Shown: positions 38,767 to 46,213 of the stretch, one piece after another | Numbering within the stretch: position 1 is the stretch's first letter | Layout: every line of letters starts with the position of its first letter | Source: CAZCEC01 sp964497615 | Lineage (GTDB): Bacteria > Chloroflexota > Anaerolineae > Anaerolineales > UBA6663 | Direction of reading: 5' to 3' | NCBI GenBank assembly: GCA_964497615.1 | Contig: CAZCEC010000006.1 | Coordinates: 75,423 to 139,422 of the forward strand | DNA: 64,000 bases | Made by a program: the position numbers and the translations under genes | The notes under the pieces: generated by a model | The model's database searches: none | The model's input: only the letters and a program-made list of their open reading frames with translations | What the model was told of the DNA's origin: nothing

Positions 38767-39081
38767 ATGAGCACCCAGGAACCCGTCCTCTTTGCCAAGG
38801 CCATTGCTGACGAGACGCGTCAGAAGATCATGCGCGCCTGCTGCTGCTGCTGGGTGTCGGTGGGCGATTTGACGGAGCAAATCGGCGTGTCGCAGCCGAC
38901 GGTCTCGCATCACCTGGCGATCCTGCGCGAGGCCGGGCTGGTGGAGGCGCGCCCCGAGGGCAAGCAGACCTTCTACACCCTGGACCAGAGCCGCGTCGTT
39001 TACTGCTGCGGCCAACTGATGACGACCTTCGCCCCGGAGGAGAAGGCTACGGTCGTGCTGGTGAATGAGATCAAGGGGTAG
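38767..39081 (+). CDS. arsR: ArsR/SmtB family metalloregulator
   Basis: A 104-residue winged-helix repressor (TTG 38758 is an alternative start). The recognition region VSQPTVSHHLAILREAGLVE is typical. Four consecutive cysteines (RACCCCWVSVGDL, Cys25-28) sit in the helix that in classical ArsR carries the CxC arsenite site. A second pair (VVYCCGQL, Cys80-81) is near the dimerisation helix. It therefore probably senses arsenite or a thiophilic metal. It lies upstream of the Cys-rich peptide, arsC and arsM and has its own strong promoter. Confidence 0.88.
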   Translation: MSTQEPVLFAKAIADETRQKIMRACCCCWVSVGDLTEQIGVSQPTVSHHLAILREAGLVEARPEGKQTFYTLDQSRVVYCCGQLMTTFAPEEKATVVLVNEIKG

Positions 39082-39104
39082 GGGGCTCTTTTTTTGCCCA
39101 AATC

Positions 39105-39122
39105 CATCGACAAATGTCGATG
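39105..39122 (+). promoter_or_regulatory. Perfect palindrome, candidate second ArsR operator
   Basis: CATCGAC-AAAT-GTCGATG, 18 bp with perfect arms, lies between arsR and the Cys-rich peptide gene. The TCGAT half-site also occurs in the arsR promoter, so ArsR may bind both places. No clear -10 box follows it. Confidence 0.5.
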
Positions 39123-39150
39123 TGACTCCACTTGAGAGGAGGTGAATCCA

Positions 39151-39240
39151 ATGTCCAAGTATTTGTGGAATGACCCGGCCGGCAGTGACTGCTGCGACGA
39201 CGACGCGTGCTGCGGCGGGGGCGGGTGCTGCGGCGGGTAG
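39151..39240 (+). CDS. Cys-rich micropeptide (29 aa) of the arsenic cluster
   Basis: A short open frame with a strong ribosome-binding site (GAGGAGG, 8 nt upstream). The peptide starts MSKYLWNDPAGSD and ends with three Cys-Cys pairs (residues 14-15, 20-21, 26-27) separated by Asp and Gly residues. Six cysteines in 29 residues suit binding of arsenite or a soft metal. It sits between the ArsR palindrome and arsC. No family is recognised. Possible roles are an arsenite-binding buffer, a chaperone handing As(III) to ArsM, or a leader peptide; all are inference. Evidence that it is translated is the ribosome-binding site, composition and context. Confidence 0.6.
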   Translation: MSKYLWNDPAGSDCCDDDACCGGGGCCGG

Positions 39241-39359
39241 GGGGCGGTCGTTATGGCCGAATGCCCGAGGGGACCGCGGCCCCTTGGGCCTTGAGGCCAA
39301 CCATGTCCAGCCTGGAGCTTCAGCCCGCCAGCCACCCCCGGCGCAACGTGACTCACGCC

Positions 39360-39776
39360 ATGCGCGTATTGATTCTATGCACAGCCAATTCCGCCCGCTC
39401 GCAGATGGCCGAGGGGCTATTGCGCCACCTGGCCGGGGGGCGGCTGGAAGTCTTTAGCGCCGGCACGCGGCCCTCAAGCGTCAACCCGTTGGCGGCCGCC
39501 GTGATGGCCGAGCACGGGCTGGATCTGGCCGGCCAGCGTTCCAAGCATCTGAACGAGTTTCTGTCGGAACCGTTCGACTATGTGATTACGGTGTGCGACA
39601 ACGCCGCCGAGGCTTGCCCGGTCTTTCCCGGCTCGGCCCGGCGCATTCACTGGAGCATTCCCGACCCGGCTGCTGCGCCGGGCGGTCCTGAACAACAGCG
39701 GCTGGCCTTTCGCGCCGCCCGAGACGATCTTGAAGCCCGTCTGCGCGCCTGGGTCGCCCAATTGGATTTGACGTAG
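39360..39776 (+). CDS. arsC: Arsenate reductase, thioredoxin-coupled LMW-phosphatase type
   Basis: A 138-residue enzyme reducing arsenate to arsenite. The P loop CTANSARS (Cys7 to Arg13) and the relay cysteines Cys79 and Cys86 in VITVCDNAAEACPVFPG match the three-cysteine mechanism of thioredoxin-linked ArsC, including the 72- and 7-residue spacings. Asp102 in HWSIPDPA is the general acid. ATG 39360 fits the family N-terminus; ATG 39303 is an upstream alternative. It is followed 10 nt later by arsM. Confidence 0.93.
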   Translation: MRVLILCTANSARSQMAEGLLRHLAGGRLEVFSAGTRPSSVNPLAAAVMAEHGLDLAGQRSKHLNEFLSEPFDYVITVCDNAAEACPVFPGSARRIHWSIPDPAAAPGGPEQQRLAFRAARDDLEARLRAWVAQLDLT

Positions 39777-39786
39777 GAGCAAACCC

Positions 39787-40521
39787 ATGTCTGACGTTAC
39801 CCCCAACCAAGTGCACGCCGCTGTGCGCGAGCATTACGGCGCGATTGCCGAATCAGAAGGCGCGTGCTGCGGCCCGCGCGCCGGAGACTGCTGCACCCCG
39901 CTCTACCCTGCCGAACAACTCATCGCGCTGCCCGACACGGTCACCGCGCTCTCGCTGGGCTGCGGCGACCCCGTCACCCACTCGGGCATCCGGCCCGGCG
40001 ACGTGGTGCTCGACCTGGGCTCCGGGGGCGGGATTGACTGCTTCCTGGCCGCCAAGCGCGTGGGTCCCACGGGCCGCGTCATCGGCATCGACATGACCGA
40101 GGCCATGCTGCAGCGGGCGCGCGCCAACGCCGCCCGCCTCAACGCCGCCAATGTCGAGTTCCGCAAAGGGCACATCGAGGCCCTGCCGGTGGACGACGGC
40201 AGCATTGATCTGGTCATCTCCAACTGCGTGATTAATCTGTCGCCGGACAAGCCGCGCGTGTTCGCCGAGATGTTCCGCGCCCTACGCTCCGGCGGCCGCG
40301 TTTCGGTCTCCGACATCGTCACCGACGGCGCGATGAGGCCCGAAGTGGCGCGCGACCTGGAGAGTTGGAGCGCCTGCGTGGCCGGCGCGCTCACCACTGA
40401 CGACTATGCCGGCGGGCTGGCGGCGGCCGGCTTTGTGGACGTGAAGGTGGAGCCGAAGACCGGAGAAGCGCCAGTGGTGGGGCAGCCTTTCTCGGCGCTG
40501 ATTACGGCCCGCAAGCCGTAG
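39787..40521 (+). CDS. arsM: Arsenite methyltransferase ArsM
   Basis: A 244-residue SAM-dependent enzyme that methylates As(III). The SAM site is VLDLGSGGGIDCFLAAKRVG. The arsenite-binding cysteines are Cys59 (SLGCGDP), Cys147 (ISNCVINLS) and Cys197 (WSACVAGAL); the last two keep the 50-residue spacing of characterised ArsM. Two Cys-Cys pairs near the N-terminus (ACCG, GDCC) add further thiols. AGGAG precedes the ATG. With ArsC it converts arsenate to methylated arsenicals; no ArsB or Acr3 pump is in the window. Confidence 0.94.
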   Translation: MSDVTPNQVHAAVREHYGAIAESEGACCGPRAGDCCTPLYPAEQLIALPDTVTALSLGCGDPVTHSGIRPGDVVLDLGSGGGIDCFLAAKRVGPTGRVIGIDMTEAMLQRARANAARLNAANVEFRKGHIEALPVDDGSIDLVISNCVINLSPDKPRVFAEMFRALRSGGRVSVSDIVTDGAMRPEVARDLESWSACVAGALTTDDYAGGLAAAGFVDVKVEPKTGEAPVVGQPFSALITARKP

Positions 40522-40658
40522 GCGAAAATGCAATTTGTCATTGAGGCCGAAGCCGGCGGTGAGTGAGTTCTTGGCCGGGCAGGCGCAGTAGCGCGGGCGC
40601 GGGATGATGGCCGGGGGCCGGCCCGTAACCCCAAAGGGGCGCTTCGCAGAGGGCCGGA

Positions 40659-40722
40659 CTACGTCAGCCCGAACAGGCGGCTGGTTCCTGCTACGTCAGC
40701 CCGAACAGGCGGACGGTTTCTG
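40659..40722. repeat. Two direct repeats with a 32-bp period
   Basis: Identical 22-bp blocks at 40659-40680 and 40691-40712 are followed by similar 10-bp tails. They lie in the 200-bp gap after arsM, next to a short element (40628-40648) resembling 35050-35070. No gene is seen in the gap. Confidence 0.75.
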
Positions 40723-40724
40723 CA

Positions 40725-41405
40725 CTATGGCGGCCCCGCCTCGACCGCCAGGCTGAAGACGACGCTCTGCACCAGCGCGTCGAACAGGCGGCTGCCCTGG
40801 TTGGCCCAGCGCTGCGGGTCGCGGGTGAGGTTGGCCAGGCCCAGACCGAACAGGTAATGCTGATCGGTGGGCATCACGATCACGGCGCGGCCGCGCACCG
40901 GCGCGCCCGAGTAGGTGCCCGCCAGATCGTAGGCCAGGCCGGCCACGCCGCTGATGACCACGGTGCGCGTGGTCACCGGGGTGTACGCGCCGCCGGCCGC
41001 CTCGAACATGCCGTTCAGGAACAGCCGCGCGATCTCTTCCGCTGGCAGGCCGCGCGGGTTGTGGGTGTCGCCGGTGAACGACATGATGATCTGGCCGGAC
41101 GGGTCGAAAATGCCCACCTGGCCGGTTTGCGTGTCCACGTCGTACCCGACCGGAGGCCGAAACGAAAAGCCGCCGCCATCCACTATCTGCGCGTCGCCCA
41201 GGGCCACGGCAGGCCGGGGCGTGGGCGTGGCGGCGGGCGTGGCGGTGGGGCTGAGGGCGGGGGCCAGGGTGGCGGTGGGCGGGGCGAGGCTGGGCGCGGC
41301 GGGAGTGGGCGGGGCGCCGCACGCCGCCAGCATCAGCGCGGCGGCCAGCACGCGCCACCTCGCCTGGGGCGCGGCGCCTGACCCGACACGCGAATCAAGA
41401 GGCAT
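40725..41405 (-). CDS. Putative lipoprotein, function unknown
   Basis: A 226-residue exported protein. A signal region with lipobox (LAAALMLAAC) is followed by a Pro/Thr/Ala-rich linker to about residue 65. The remaining domain (GFSFRPPVGYDVDTQTGQVG; DQHYLFGLGLANLTRDPQRW) resembles PsbP/LpqN-like small lipoproteins, but the match is only by general pattern. It starts 9 nt after the stop of the glycosyltransferase-methyltransferase gene and is probably co-transcribed with it. Confidence 0.65.
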   Translation of the reverse strand: MPLDSRVGSGAAPQARWRVLAAALMLAACGAPPTPAAPSLAPPTATLAPALSPTATPAATPTPRPAVALGDAQIVDGGGFSFRPPVGYDVDTQTGQVGIFDPSGQIIMSFTGDTHNPRGLPAEEIARLFLNGMFEAAGGAYTPVTTRTVVISGVAGLAYDLAGTYSGAPVRGRAVIVMPTDQHYLFGLGLANLTRDPQRWANQGSRLFDALVQSVVFSLAVEAGPP

Positions 41406-41414
41406 GAGCCGATC

Positions 41415-42734
41415 TCATGCCGCTACCCGGGGCTGCGGCGCGCCTGCCTCACGGTTCAGCGGTTCGCATGCTGGTTCGGGCTCATACACGCAACGCAGGA
41501 TCATCTCTGCACCCAGGATGAAGGCCGTCTGCTCCACCCGGAAGCCCAGGCGCTGCAGGAGCGCCGCCAGCGACGCCTGGGTGTAGTGGGTGATATGCTC
41601 GTGGGCATAGCCGCCCGGCGCCACGCGCCCGTACACCAGCTCAATCAGCGGCCAGATGGGCCGCCCGTAGTCGGGCGTGCCGATCACCAGCCGGCCGCCG
41701 GGCCGGAGCACGCGCCGCATTTCCAGGAACGGCGTTTCTCCCCCGGGCACGTGCTCGATGACCTGCGAGCACACCACGCAGTCAAAGCTGCGGTCGGGAA
41801 ACGGCAGCGCCCAGATCGAGCCGTTGACCAGCGGCTTGCCAAAGCGCCAGGCGAAGCGCAACTTGCGCAGCAAGAGGTCCAGGCCAACCACGGCGGGCAG
41901 ATCGGCCAGGATGTGACTGGAGCCGCATCCCAGGTCCAGTGTCGTCCCCGCGCCGGCCGCGAGTGCCAGGATGAGGGCGTGCCGCCGCCGCTGCCAGTAG
42001 CGCTGGAGCGGGATGACGCTGTCGTGGGCGCGATAGTCATAATCGGCGCACTCGATCGAGTTGCGCAGCCGCCACATGCGCCCGAAGGTGCGCAGGTAGG
42101 CCCAAGCCAGGCGCACAGGCGCCGCGTACCGGTGCCCGCCGTCACTGGGGCAGTAGCGGATGGGAATCTCGGCGATGGTCATCCCGGCTGCGTAGCACTT
42201 CACCAGGATCTCGCTGAGGATATCGAAGTCAGCGCTCTCGAGGGCAAATCTCTTGACCAGATGCGCCGGATAGAGCCGGTTGGCGCTCGATAGATCGTGG
42301 ACCGGCAGCGACAAGCCGCGCCGGAACAGCCCATTCAAGGTGCGGCTGAGCACCCGCCGGCCCAGCGGCATCACGGCCGACCCGCCCGGCGCATAGCGCG
42401 AGCCGACGATCACGTCGCCCTGCGTGCGCGCCTGCCACAACGCCGCGATGAGGTCCGGGTCATGGGCCAGGCCGACGTTCAGCGTGAGGAGGTAGGCGCC
42501 GCGCGCCGCGGCCAGTCCGGCGCGCAAGGCGCTGCCATAGCCGGGCCCCTCCGGGGATACCACGCACACGGCCTCGTCCGGCCCAGCACCCGTGGGGGCC
42601 GGGTTGCCTGCCCCCACCAGCAGAATTTCGTAGGTGAGGTTCAGCCGCCGCAGCGCCTCGGCCGTGCGCGGCAGCCAATGAGCGCTGCCCGCCGGTTCAT
42701 GCCCAATCGGGATCAACACGGTGACATCAAGCAT
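41415..42734 (-). CDS. Fusion of a degenerate family 2 glycosyltransferase and a SAM methyltransferase
   Basis: About 439 residues from ATG 42734. The N-terminal domain (1-230) has the DPM1/polyprenol-phosphate glycosyltransferase fold (YGSALRAGLAAARGAYLLTL; VIVGSRYAPGGS; VHDLSSANRLYP). The nucleotide-binding Asp pair (usually VDDGS) is VGAGN and the metal-binding DxD (usually DADL) is NVGL, so catalysis is doubtful. The C-terminal domain (about 250-420) is a class I methyltransferase with LDLGCGSSHILADL, FDCVVCSQVIEHV and LRPGGRLVIGTPD. The longer frame to 42833 is rejected: the fold begins at MLDVTVLIPIGHE. Probably a cell-surface glycan or lipid modifier. Confidence 0.8.
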   Translation of the reverse strand: MLDVTVLIPIGHEPAGSAHWLPRTAEALRRLNLTYEILLVGAGNPAPTGAGPDEAVCVVSPEGPGYGSALRAGLAAARGAYLLTLNVGLAHDPDLIAALWQARTQGDVIVGSRYAPGGSAVMPLGRRVLSRTLNGLFRRGLSLPVHDLSSANRLYPAHLVKRFALESADFDILSEILVKCYAAGMTIAEIPIRYCPSDGGHRYAAPVRLAWAYLRTFGRMWRLRNSIECADYDYRAHDSVIPLQRYWQRRRHALILALAAGAGTTLDLGCGSSHILADLPAVVGLDLLLRKLRFAWRFGKPLVNGSIWALPFPDRSFDCVVCSQVIEHVPGGETPFLEMRRVLRPGGRLVIGTPDYGRPIWPLIELVYGRVAPGGYAHEHITHYTQASLAALLQRLGFRVEQTAFILGAEMILRCVYEPEPACEPLNREAGAPQPRVAA

Positions 42735-42925
42735 AGGATCAGTCTGGTCAGTGGCCCCCGTATTTGAGACTGGCCGTGCGGCCGCCATCAAAAGCGTCCG
42801 CGCCGGGGCGGAATTGTACGCGCGCGGGGCCAAACCTGCATCCTGTCACAATGCGGCTCTGAGCGGGGCACGGCACTCCTCGCCCACTATCCCGCGCCTG
42901 GGCCAGGCCGCAGTCCGCGCCGCGC

Positions 42926-42953
42926 TTGCGGGCCGCAGCCCCCGGTTTATAAT
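42926..42953 (+). promoter_or_regulatory. Promoter of phyH
   Basis: TTGCGG (42926-42931), 16 nt, TATAAT (42948-42953). The start point would be near 42960, at the base of a terminator-like hairpin. Confidence 0.55.
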
Positions 42954-42958
42954 GTAGG

Positions 42959-42995
42959 CGCCGACTTGAGGTCGTCCTCGAGCGGGCGTTTTTTT
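42959..42995 (+). terminator. Terminator-like hairpin in the phyH leader
   Basis: Arms 42959-42971 and 42976-42988 pair except for a two-base internal mismatch, loop TCGT, then seven T. No plus-strand gene lies upstream, so it can only act on transcripts from the promoter at 42926. It ends 23 nt before the phyH start and could attenuate phyH. Confidence 0.5.
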
Positions 42996-43018
42996 GCTCA
43001 CCCACAGGAGAGACTGGC

Positions 43019-43783
43019 ATGCAGGTGCACGAAGCCCTGGCCGCCCTCGGGGTCACCGACCAGACCTTGAGCCAGGCCGAAAAGGACCACTTGGACCGGG
43101 ATGGCTATTTGCCGCTGGCCAACATCCTGTCCGCCGCGCAGATCGCCCGCATTTGTGAACGGACCGATGAGCTCATCGCGCTCGAAGGCGACAAGGCCGG
43201 CACCGAGGTGCACCAGGAAGCGGGCACCAACCGGCTGAGCGACCTGGTGAACAAGGACCCGATCTTTGAAGTGTGCTTCACCCATCCGCGCGTGCTGGCC
43301 GCCATCAGCCATGTGCTGCGGGGCGATCTCAAGCTGTCTTCGCTGAACTACCGCGCCGCGCTGCCGGGCTCTGGCCTCCAGGGGCTGCATGCCGACTGGA
43401 GTGGCGCCGTCGCGCCCGGCGATTACTACGTCTGCAACTCCATCTGGCTGCTGGACGACTTCACCGCGGAGAACGGGGCCACGCGCGTGGTGCCCGGCTC
43501 GCACCGGAGCGGGCAGGTTCCCAAGGACGCCATGCCCGACCCCGCCCAGCCGCACCCGGACGAGGTGGTGCTGACGGCGCCGGCTGGCACGGTGGTGATC
43601 TTCAACTCGCACACCTGGCACGGCGGCACCCTCAACCGCACCGACCGGCCCCGGCGCGGACTGCACTCCTATTTCACCCGGCGCGGCCAGCCGCAGCAGC
43701 TCGACCAGAGGGCCTACATCCGCCCAGAGACCTACCAGCGCCTCAGCCCGGCGGCGCGCCTCATCCTGGACGTGCAGGCGTGA
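43019..43783 (+). CDS. Phytanoyl-CoA dioxygenase (PhyH) family protein
   Basis: A 254-residue Fe(II)/2-oxoglutarate oxygenase. The iron ligands are HAD at His124 and Asp126 (GLHADWSG) and His201 (HTWHGGT), with the 2-oxoglutarate Arg a few residues on (TDRPRRGLHSYFT). AGGAGAG upstream fixes ATG 43019. The substrate is unknown; family members hydroxylate lipids or small metabolites. The stop overlaps the next gene by 4 bp, so the two work together or are at least co-translated. Confidence 0.88.
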   Translation: MQVHEALAALGVTDQTLSQAEKDHLDRDGYLPLANILSAAQIARICERTDELIALEGDKAGTEVHQEAGTNRLSDLVNKDPIFEVCFTHPRVLAAISHVLRGDLKLSSLNYRAALPGSGLQGLHADWSGAVAPGDYYVCNSIWLLDDFTAENGATRVVPGSHRSGQVPKDAMPDPAQPHPDEVVLTAPAGTVVIFNSHTWHGGTLNRTDRPRRGLHSYFTRRGQPQQLDQRAYIRPETYQRLSPAARLILDVQA

Positions 43784-44472
43784 GCCTCCGCTACACCACC
43801 ATCGTCGAGTCCGTCCGTGAGCTAAACCTTGTCGGCCGCGCTGATCTCGCCTATTGGACGGCGCACTTGGCCGGCACGGGCCTCACCCCGCAAAGCGTCA
43901 ACGGCCAGGCGGAGGTGTCGCTGGGCGCGACGGACCTGAGCTGGATGGGCGTGCGCTTCAACGAGAGTATCATCGTGCTCACCCTGGCGGAGCCAGCGGC
44001 CCCGGAGGCCGCCCAGGGCGGCTACCTGCTTCACGCCTACAACTCCAACCGCGCGCTGGCCTTCATGGAGCGGCTCTTTTTTCGGACGCCCTACTATGCC
44101 GCCGCCATCGAACTGGCGGACCGGGCGCCGGTCCGTTTTCAGGTGAACGACGCGGCCGGCGGGGGCTACCGGGCCGAGGCCGCTGGCGCGCCGACGGCCC
44201 GCCTGACCAACGACGCCTGGCAGGGTGCCGTCCACCTGCCGCGCCAGCGCGCTGCGCCGCAGGGGCATGCCGGCTATTTCTACGCGCGGCTGGCCGGGCC
44301 GGGTCAGGCCTATCCCTTCGCGGCCGGGCACGACACGTTCACGTTGACCCCCAGCGCCCTCAGCCCAGTGCTGCAATGGCTGCACGATTCGCATTTCACG
44401 CCGGTGGAGTGGCGCTACCGCCCGGCGGCCACACACAGCAAGTCGCGGACTTACGCCGCAGGCCGGTCGTAA
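43780..44472 (+). CDS. Conserved hypothetical protein coupled to phyH
   Basis: A 230-residue protein starting with GTG 43780 that overlaps the phyH stop (GTGA). It is predicted beta-rich and contains WMGVRFNESIIVLTLAEPAA, YLLHAYNSNRALAFMERLFF and RFQVNDAAGGGYRAEA. The pattern is reminiscent of DUF2071/acetoacetate decarboxylase-like folds, but I do not recognise it with confidence. No signal peptide or membrane helix. Confidence 0.6.
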   Translation: MSLRYTTIVESVRELNLVGRADLAYWTAHLAGTGLTPQSVNGQAEVSLGATDLSWMGVRFNESIIVLTLAEPAAPEAAQGGYLLHAYNSNRALAFMERLFFRTPYYAAAIELADRAPVRFQVNDAAGGGYRAEAAGAPTARLTNDAWQGAVHLPRQRAAPQGHAGYFYARLAGPGQAYPFAAGHDTFTLTPSALSPVLQWLHDSHFTPVEWRYRPAATHSKSRTYAAGRS

Positions 44473-44562
44473 CGGCCAGCGCATGCCGGACCGGGAGCGC
44501 CAGCAGGATATCGGCGGGACGTCCCTGCCGTTCGCGGCGCGGCAGGCCTGGGCCCGGCCGGA

Positions 44563-44958
44563 TTATCGTTGGCGCTTCAGCTTGCGCCAGCCCCCGGCGC
44601 GATTGTTGGCGATGATCTGCTTGAACATGGCCGCCAGCGCGCGGCGGTTGATCTTCTCGCCTTCCCGGACGGCCACGGTGCGGGCGGTCTGGTTGGTGTG
44701 GCCGCCGGTGATAATGCCTTCCGGGTCTGGGACGATGGCGCCGTCGTAGAGAAAGATGTTGACGTGGTCTTTGGCGGCGAGCAAGGCGCAGATGTTGCCC
44801 TGCAGCACGAAGTAGGGGCGGTTGGTGAACTTGATCGTCTCCTCCACTTCACGGTCGGCGGCGTGGACCAGCGCGCGCACCTCGCGGCAGATGGCCTGCT
44901 GCCAGGCGGGCAGGGCGTCAATGTAGGCGTCTACGCGCGGATCGGGGGTGTAGGTCAT
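44563..44958 (-). CDS. DUF1801 domain protein
   Basis: A 131-residue protein of the DUF1801 family: YIDALPAWQQAICREVRALV, KFTNRPYFVLQGNICALLAA, KDHVNIFLYDGA and EGEKINRRALAAMFKQIIAN. Members are small YdhG-like proteins of unknown function. Its ATG overlaps the stop of the beta-propeller gene by 4 bp (ATGA). Confidence 0.82.
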   Translation of the reverse strand: MTYTPDPRVDAYIDALPAWQQAICREVRALVHAADREVEETIKFTNRPYFVLQGNICALLAAKDHVNIFLYDGAIVPDPEGIITGGHTNQTARTVAVREGEKINRRALAAMFKQIIANNRAGGWRKLKRQR

Positions 44959-45935
44959 GGAGGAGCCTCCGCGGCGCCTGGGTGGGCGGGCGTATACAGC
45001 GCCGCGCGCTCCGGGCTCTTGCCCACAACCAACTCGCCGCGCACCTCCCCGCTGGCCACGTCCAGCGCCAGCAGCCGCCCCGCCCCCATCAGGGACACAT
45101 AGGCTACTGCGCCGTCGGGGCTGAGGGCCAGACCTTTCGGATAGGAGCCTTCGCCCGTTGGAACCGACAGTTGCAGGGCGCGCGTGCGCGCCTCGTAGAC
45201 GGTCACGGTGCTGCCGCGGCCATTCGTGACGACGACCTGCTTTCCATCGGGCGTGAAGGCCATCCGCACCGGCCCGATGGCGGCGCTGGCGAACTCCGCT
45301 GTCACCGCCGCCGACGCCGTATCAATCACCCAAATCCGGTCGGCGCCCACTGCCCCAATCCACACTTCTGCGCTATCCGGCGCGGCGGCAATGCCCACCG
45401 GGTTGCCGCTCAGGGTCAGGCCGCGCGTCTGCCCCGTCGCCAGATTCGTCACGCTGGCCGTGGCGCTGTCGAAGCCGGCCGCCACGAGCCACTGTTCGTC
45501 GGGCGTCAACGTGAACATCCACGGCCCCACATCCGGCACGCGCCATACTTGTCGCACTGCGCCGCTCGCGATCTCCAACTCCAGCACCGCCTGGTCGGGC
45601 GCGCAGGCCACCCACAAAGTCTGCCCGTCGCGGCTGAGTTGGGCCCAATGCGGCTGGCGATAAGGGGTCAGCTCAATGCGACGCTCGATCTCCATGCGCT
45701 CCAAATGGACCACCGCGATAGAACCGCCGGGCGCGTCGTTGGAACCCATCTCCAAGACGAACGCCCGTGTCTGATCGCGGCTGATCACGATGTCCTGGGG
45801 ATGGGGGCGCGTGGCGAGGGTGCCGAGGAGGCTGAACGTATCGAGGTCCACAAGGGCGACCCCGTCGTCTCGGGTGAGCGGCACCAGCGCCCGGCGGGCG
45901 CCTGAGGCGCCTAACGATTCAGGACGATATTCCAT
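44955..45935 (-). CDS. YVTN/lactonase-like beta-propeller protein
   Basis: A 326-residue seven-bladed propeller without a signal peptide. Blades carry motifs such as PQDIVISRDQTRAFVLEMGS, WMFTLTPDEQWLVAAGFDSA, VRMAFTPDGKQVVVTNGRGS and KGLALSPDGAVAYVSLMGAG. GGAGG five bases before ATG 45935 supports the start. Proteins of this type bind ligands or act as lactonases; no catalytic residues can be assigned. Coupled to DUF1801. Confidence 0.8.
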   Translation of the reverse strand: MEYRPESLGASGARRALVPLTRDDGVALVDLDTFSLLGTLATRPHPQDIVISRDQTRAFVLEMGSNDAPGGSIAVVHLERMEIERRIELTPYRQPHWAQLSRDGQTLWVACAPDQAVLELEIASGAVRQVWRVPDVGPWMFTLTPDEQWLVAAGFDSATASVTNLATGQTRGLTLSGNPVGIAAAPDSAEVWIGAVGADRIWVIDTASAAVTAEFASAAIGPVRMAFTPDGKQVVVTNGRGSTVTVYEARTRALQLSVPTGEGSYPKGLALSPDGAVAYVSLMGAGRLLALDVASGEVRGELVVGKSPERAALYTPAHPGAAEAPP

Positions 45936-46122
45936 GCTTGCCTCCGCTCACCGTGAAGAACCACGACCAGGTCTATCAAGTATTACAAATTCTGGCGCCG
46001 AGCGTTCAAACATCCACCTCCCACGCCAGCGCGCCTCCCTACCGCCGCGTACAGCCAATCGCAGACGTCCCTCGCAGCGCAGTGCGGTCTCTTAACGGGC
46101 CGCGACTGCCACCCCTTTTCCC

Positions 46123-46163
46123 CCTTCGTGCGCCTTCGTGTCTTTGTGTCTTTGTGGTGAAGC
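46123..46163. repeat. Iterated CTTCGTG/CTTTGTG element
   Basis: Four 7-bp units (CTTCGTG twice, CTTTGTG twice) spaced by one to three bases, followed by GTGAA. It is related in style to the GACGAAG iterations at 22208 and 47322. It lies in the 278-bp gap before the cyclase gene, which otherwise shows only a promoter. Confidence 0.55.
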
Positions 46164-46175
46164 CTGTCCGAGACC

Positions 46176-46203
46176 TTGACTCCCCCGCCAACCGGCCTAC
46201 ACT
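46176..46203 (+). promoter_or_regulatory. Promoter of the cyclase gene
   Basis: TTGACT (46176-46181), 16 nt, TACACT (46198-46203). The -10 box ends 10 nt before ATG 46214, so the leader would be only a few nucleotides. Confidence 0.5.
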
Positions 46204-46213
46204 TGCCCTATCC

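Noticed and set aside
40659..40722. CRISPR-like repeat
   Set aside because: Only two repeats with a 10-bp interval, no third copy, and no cas gene in the window.
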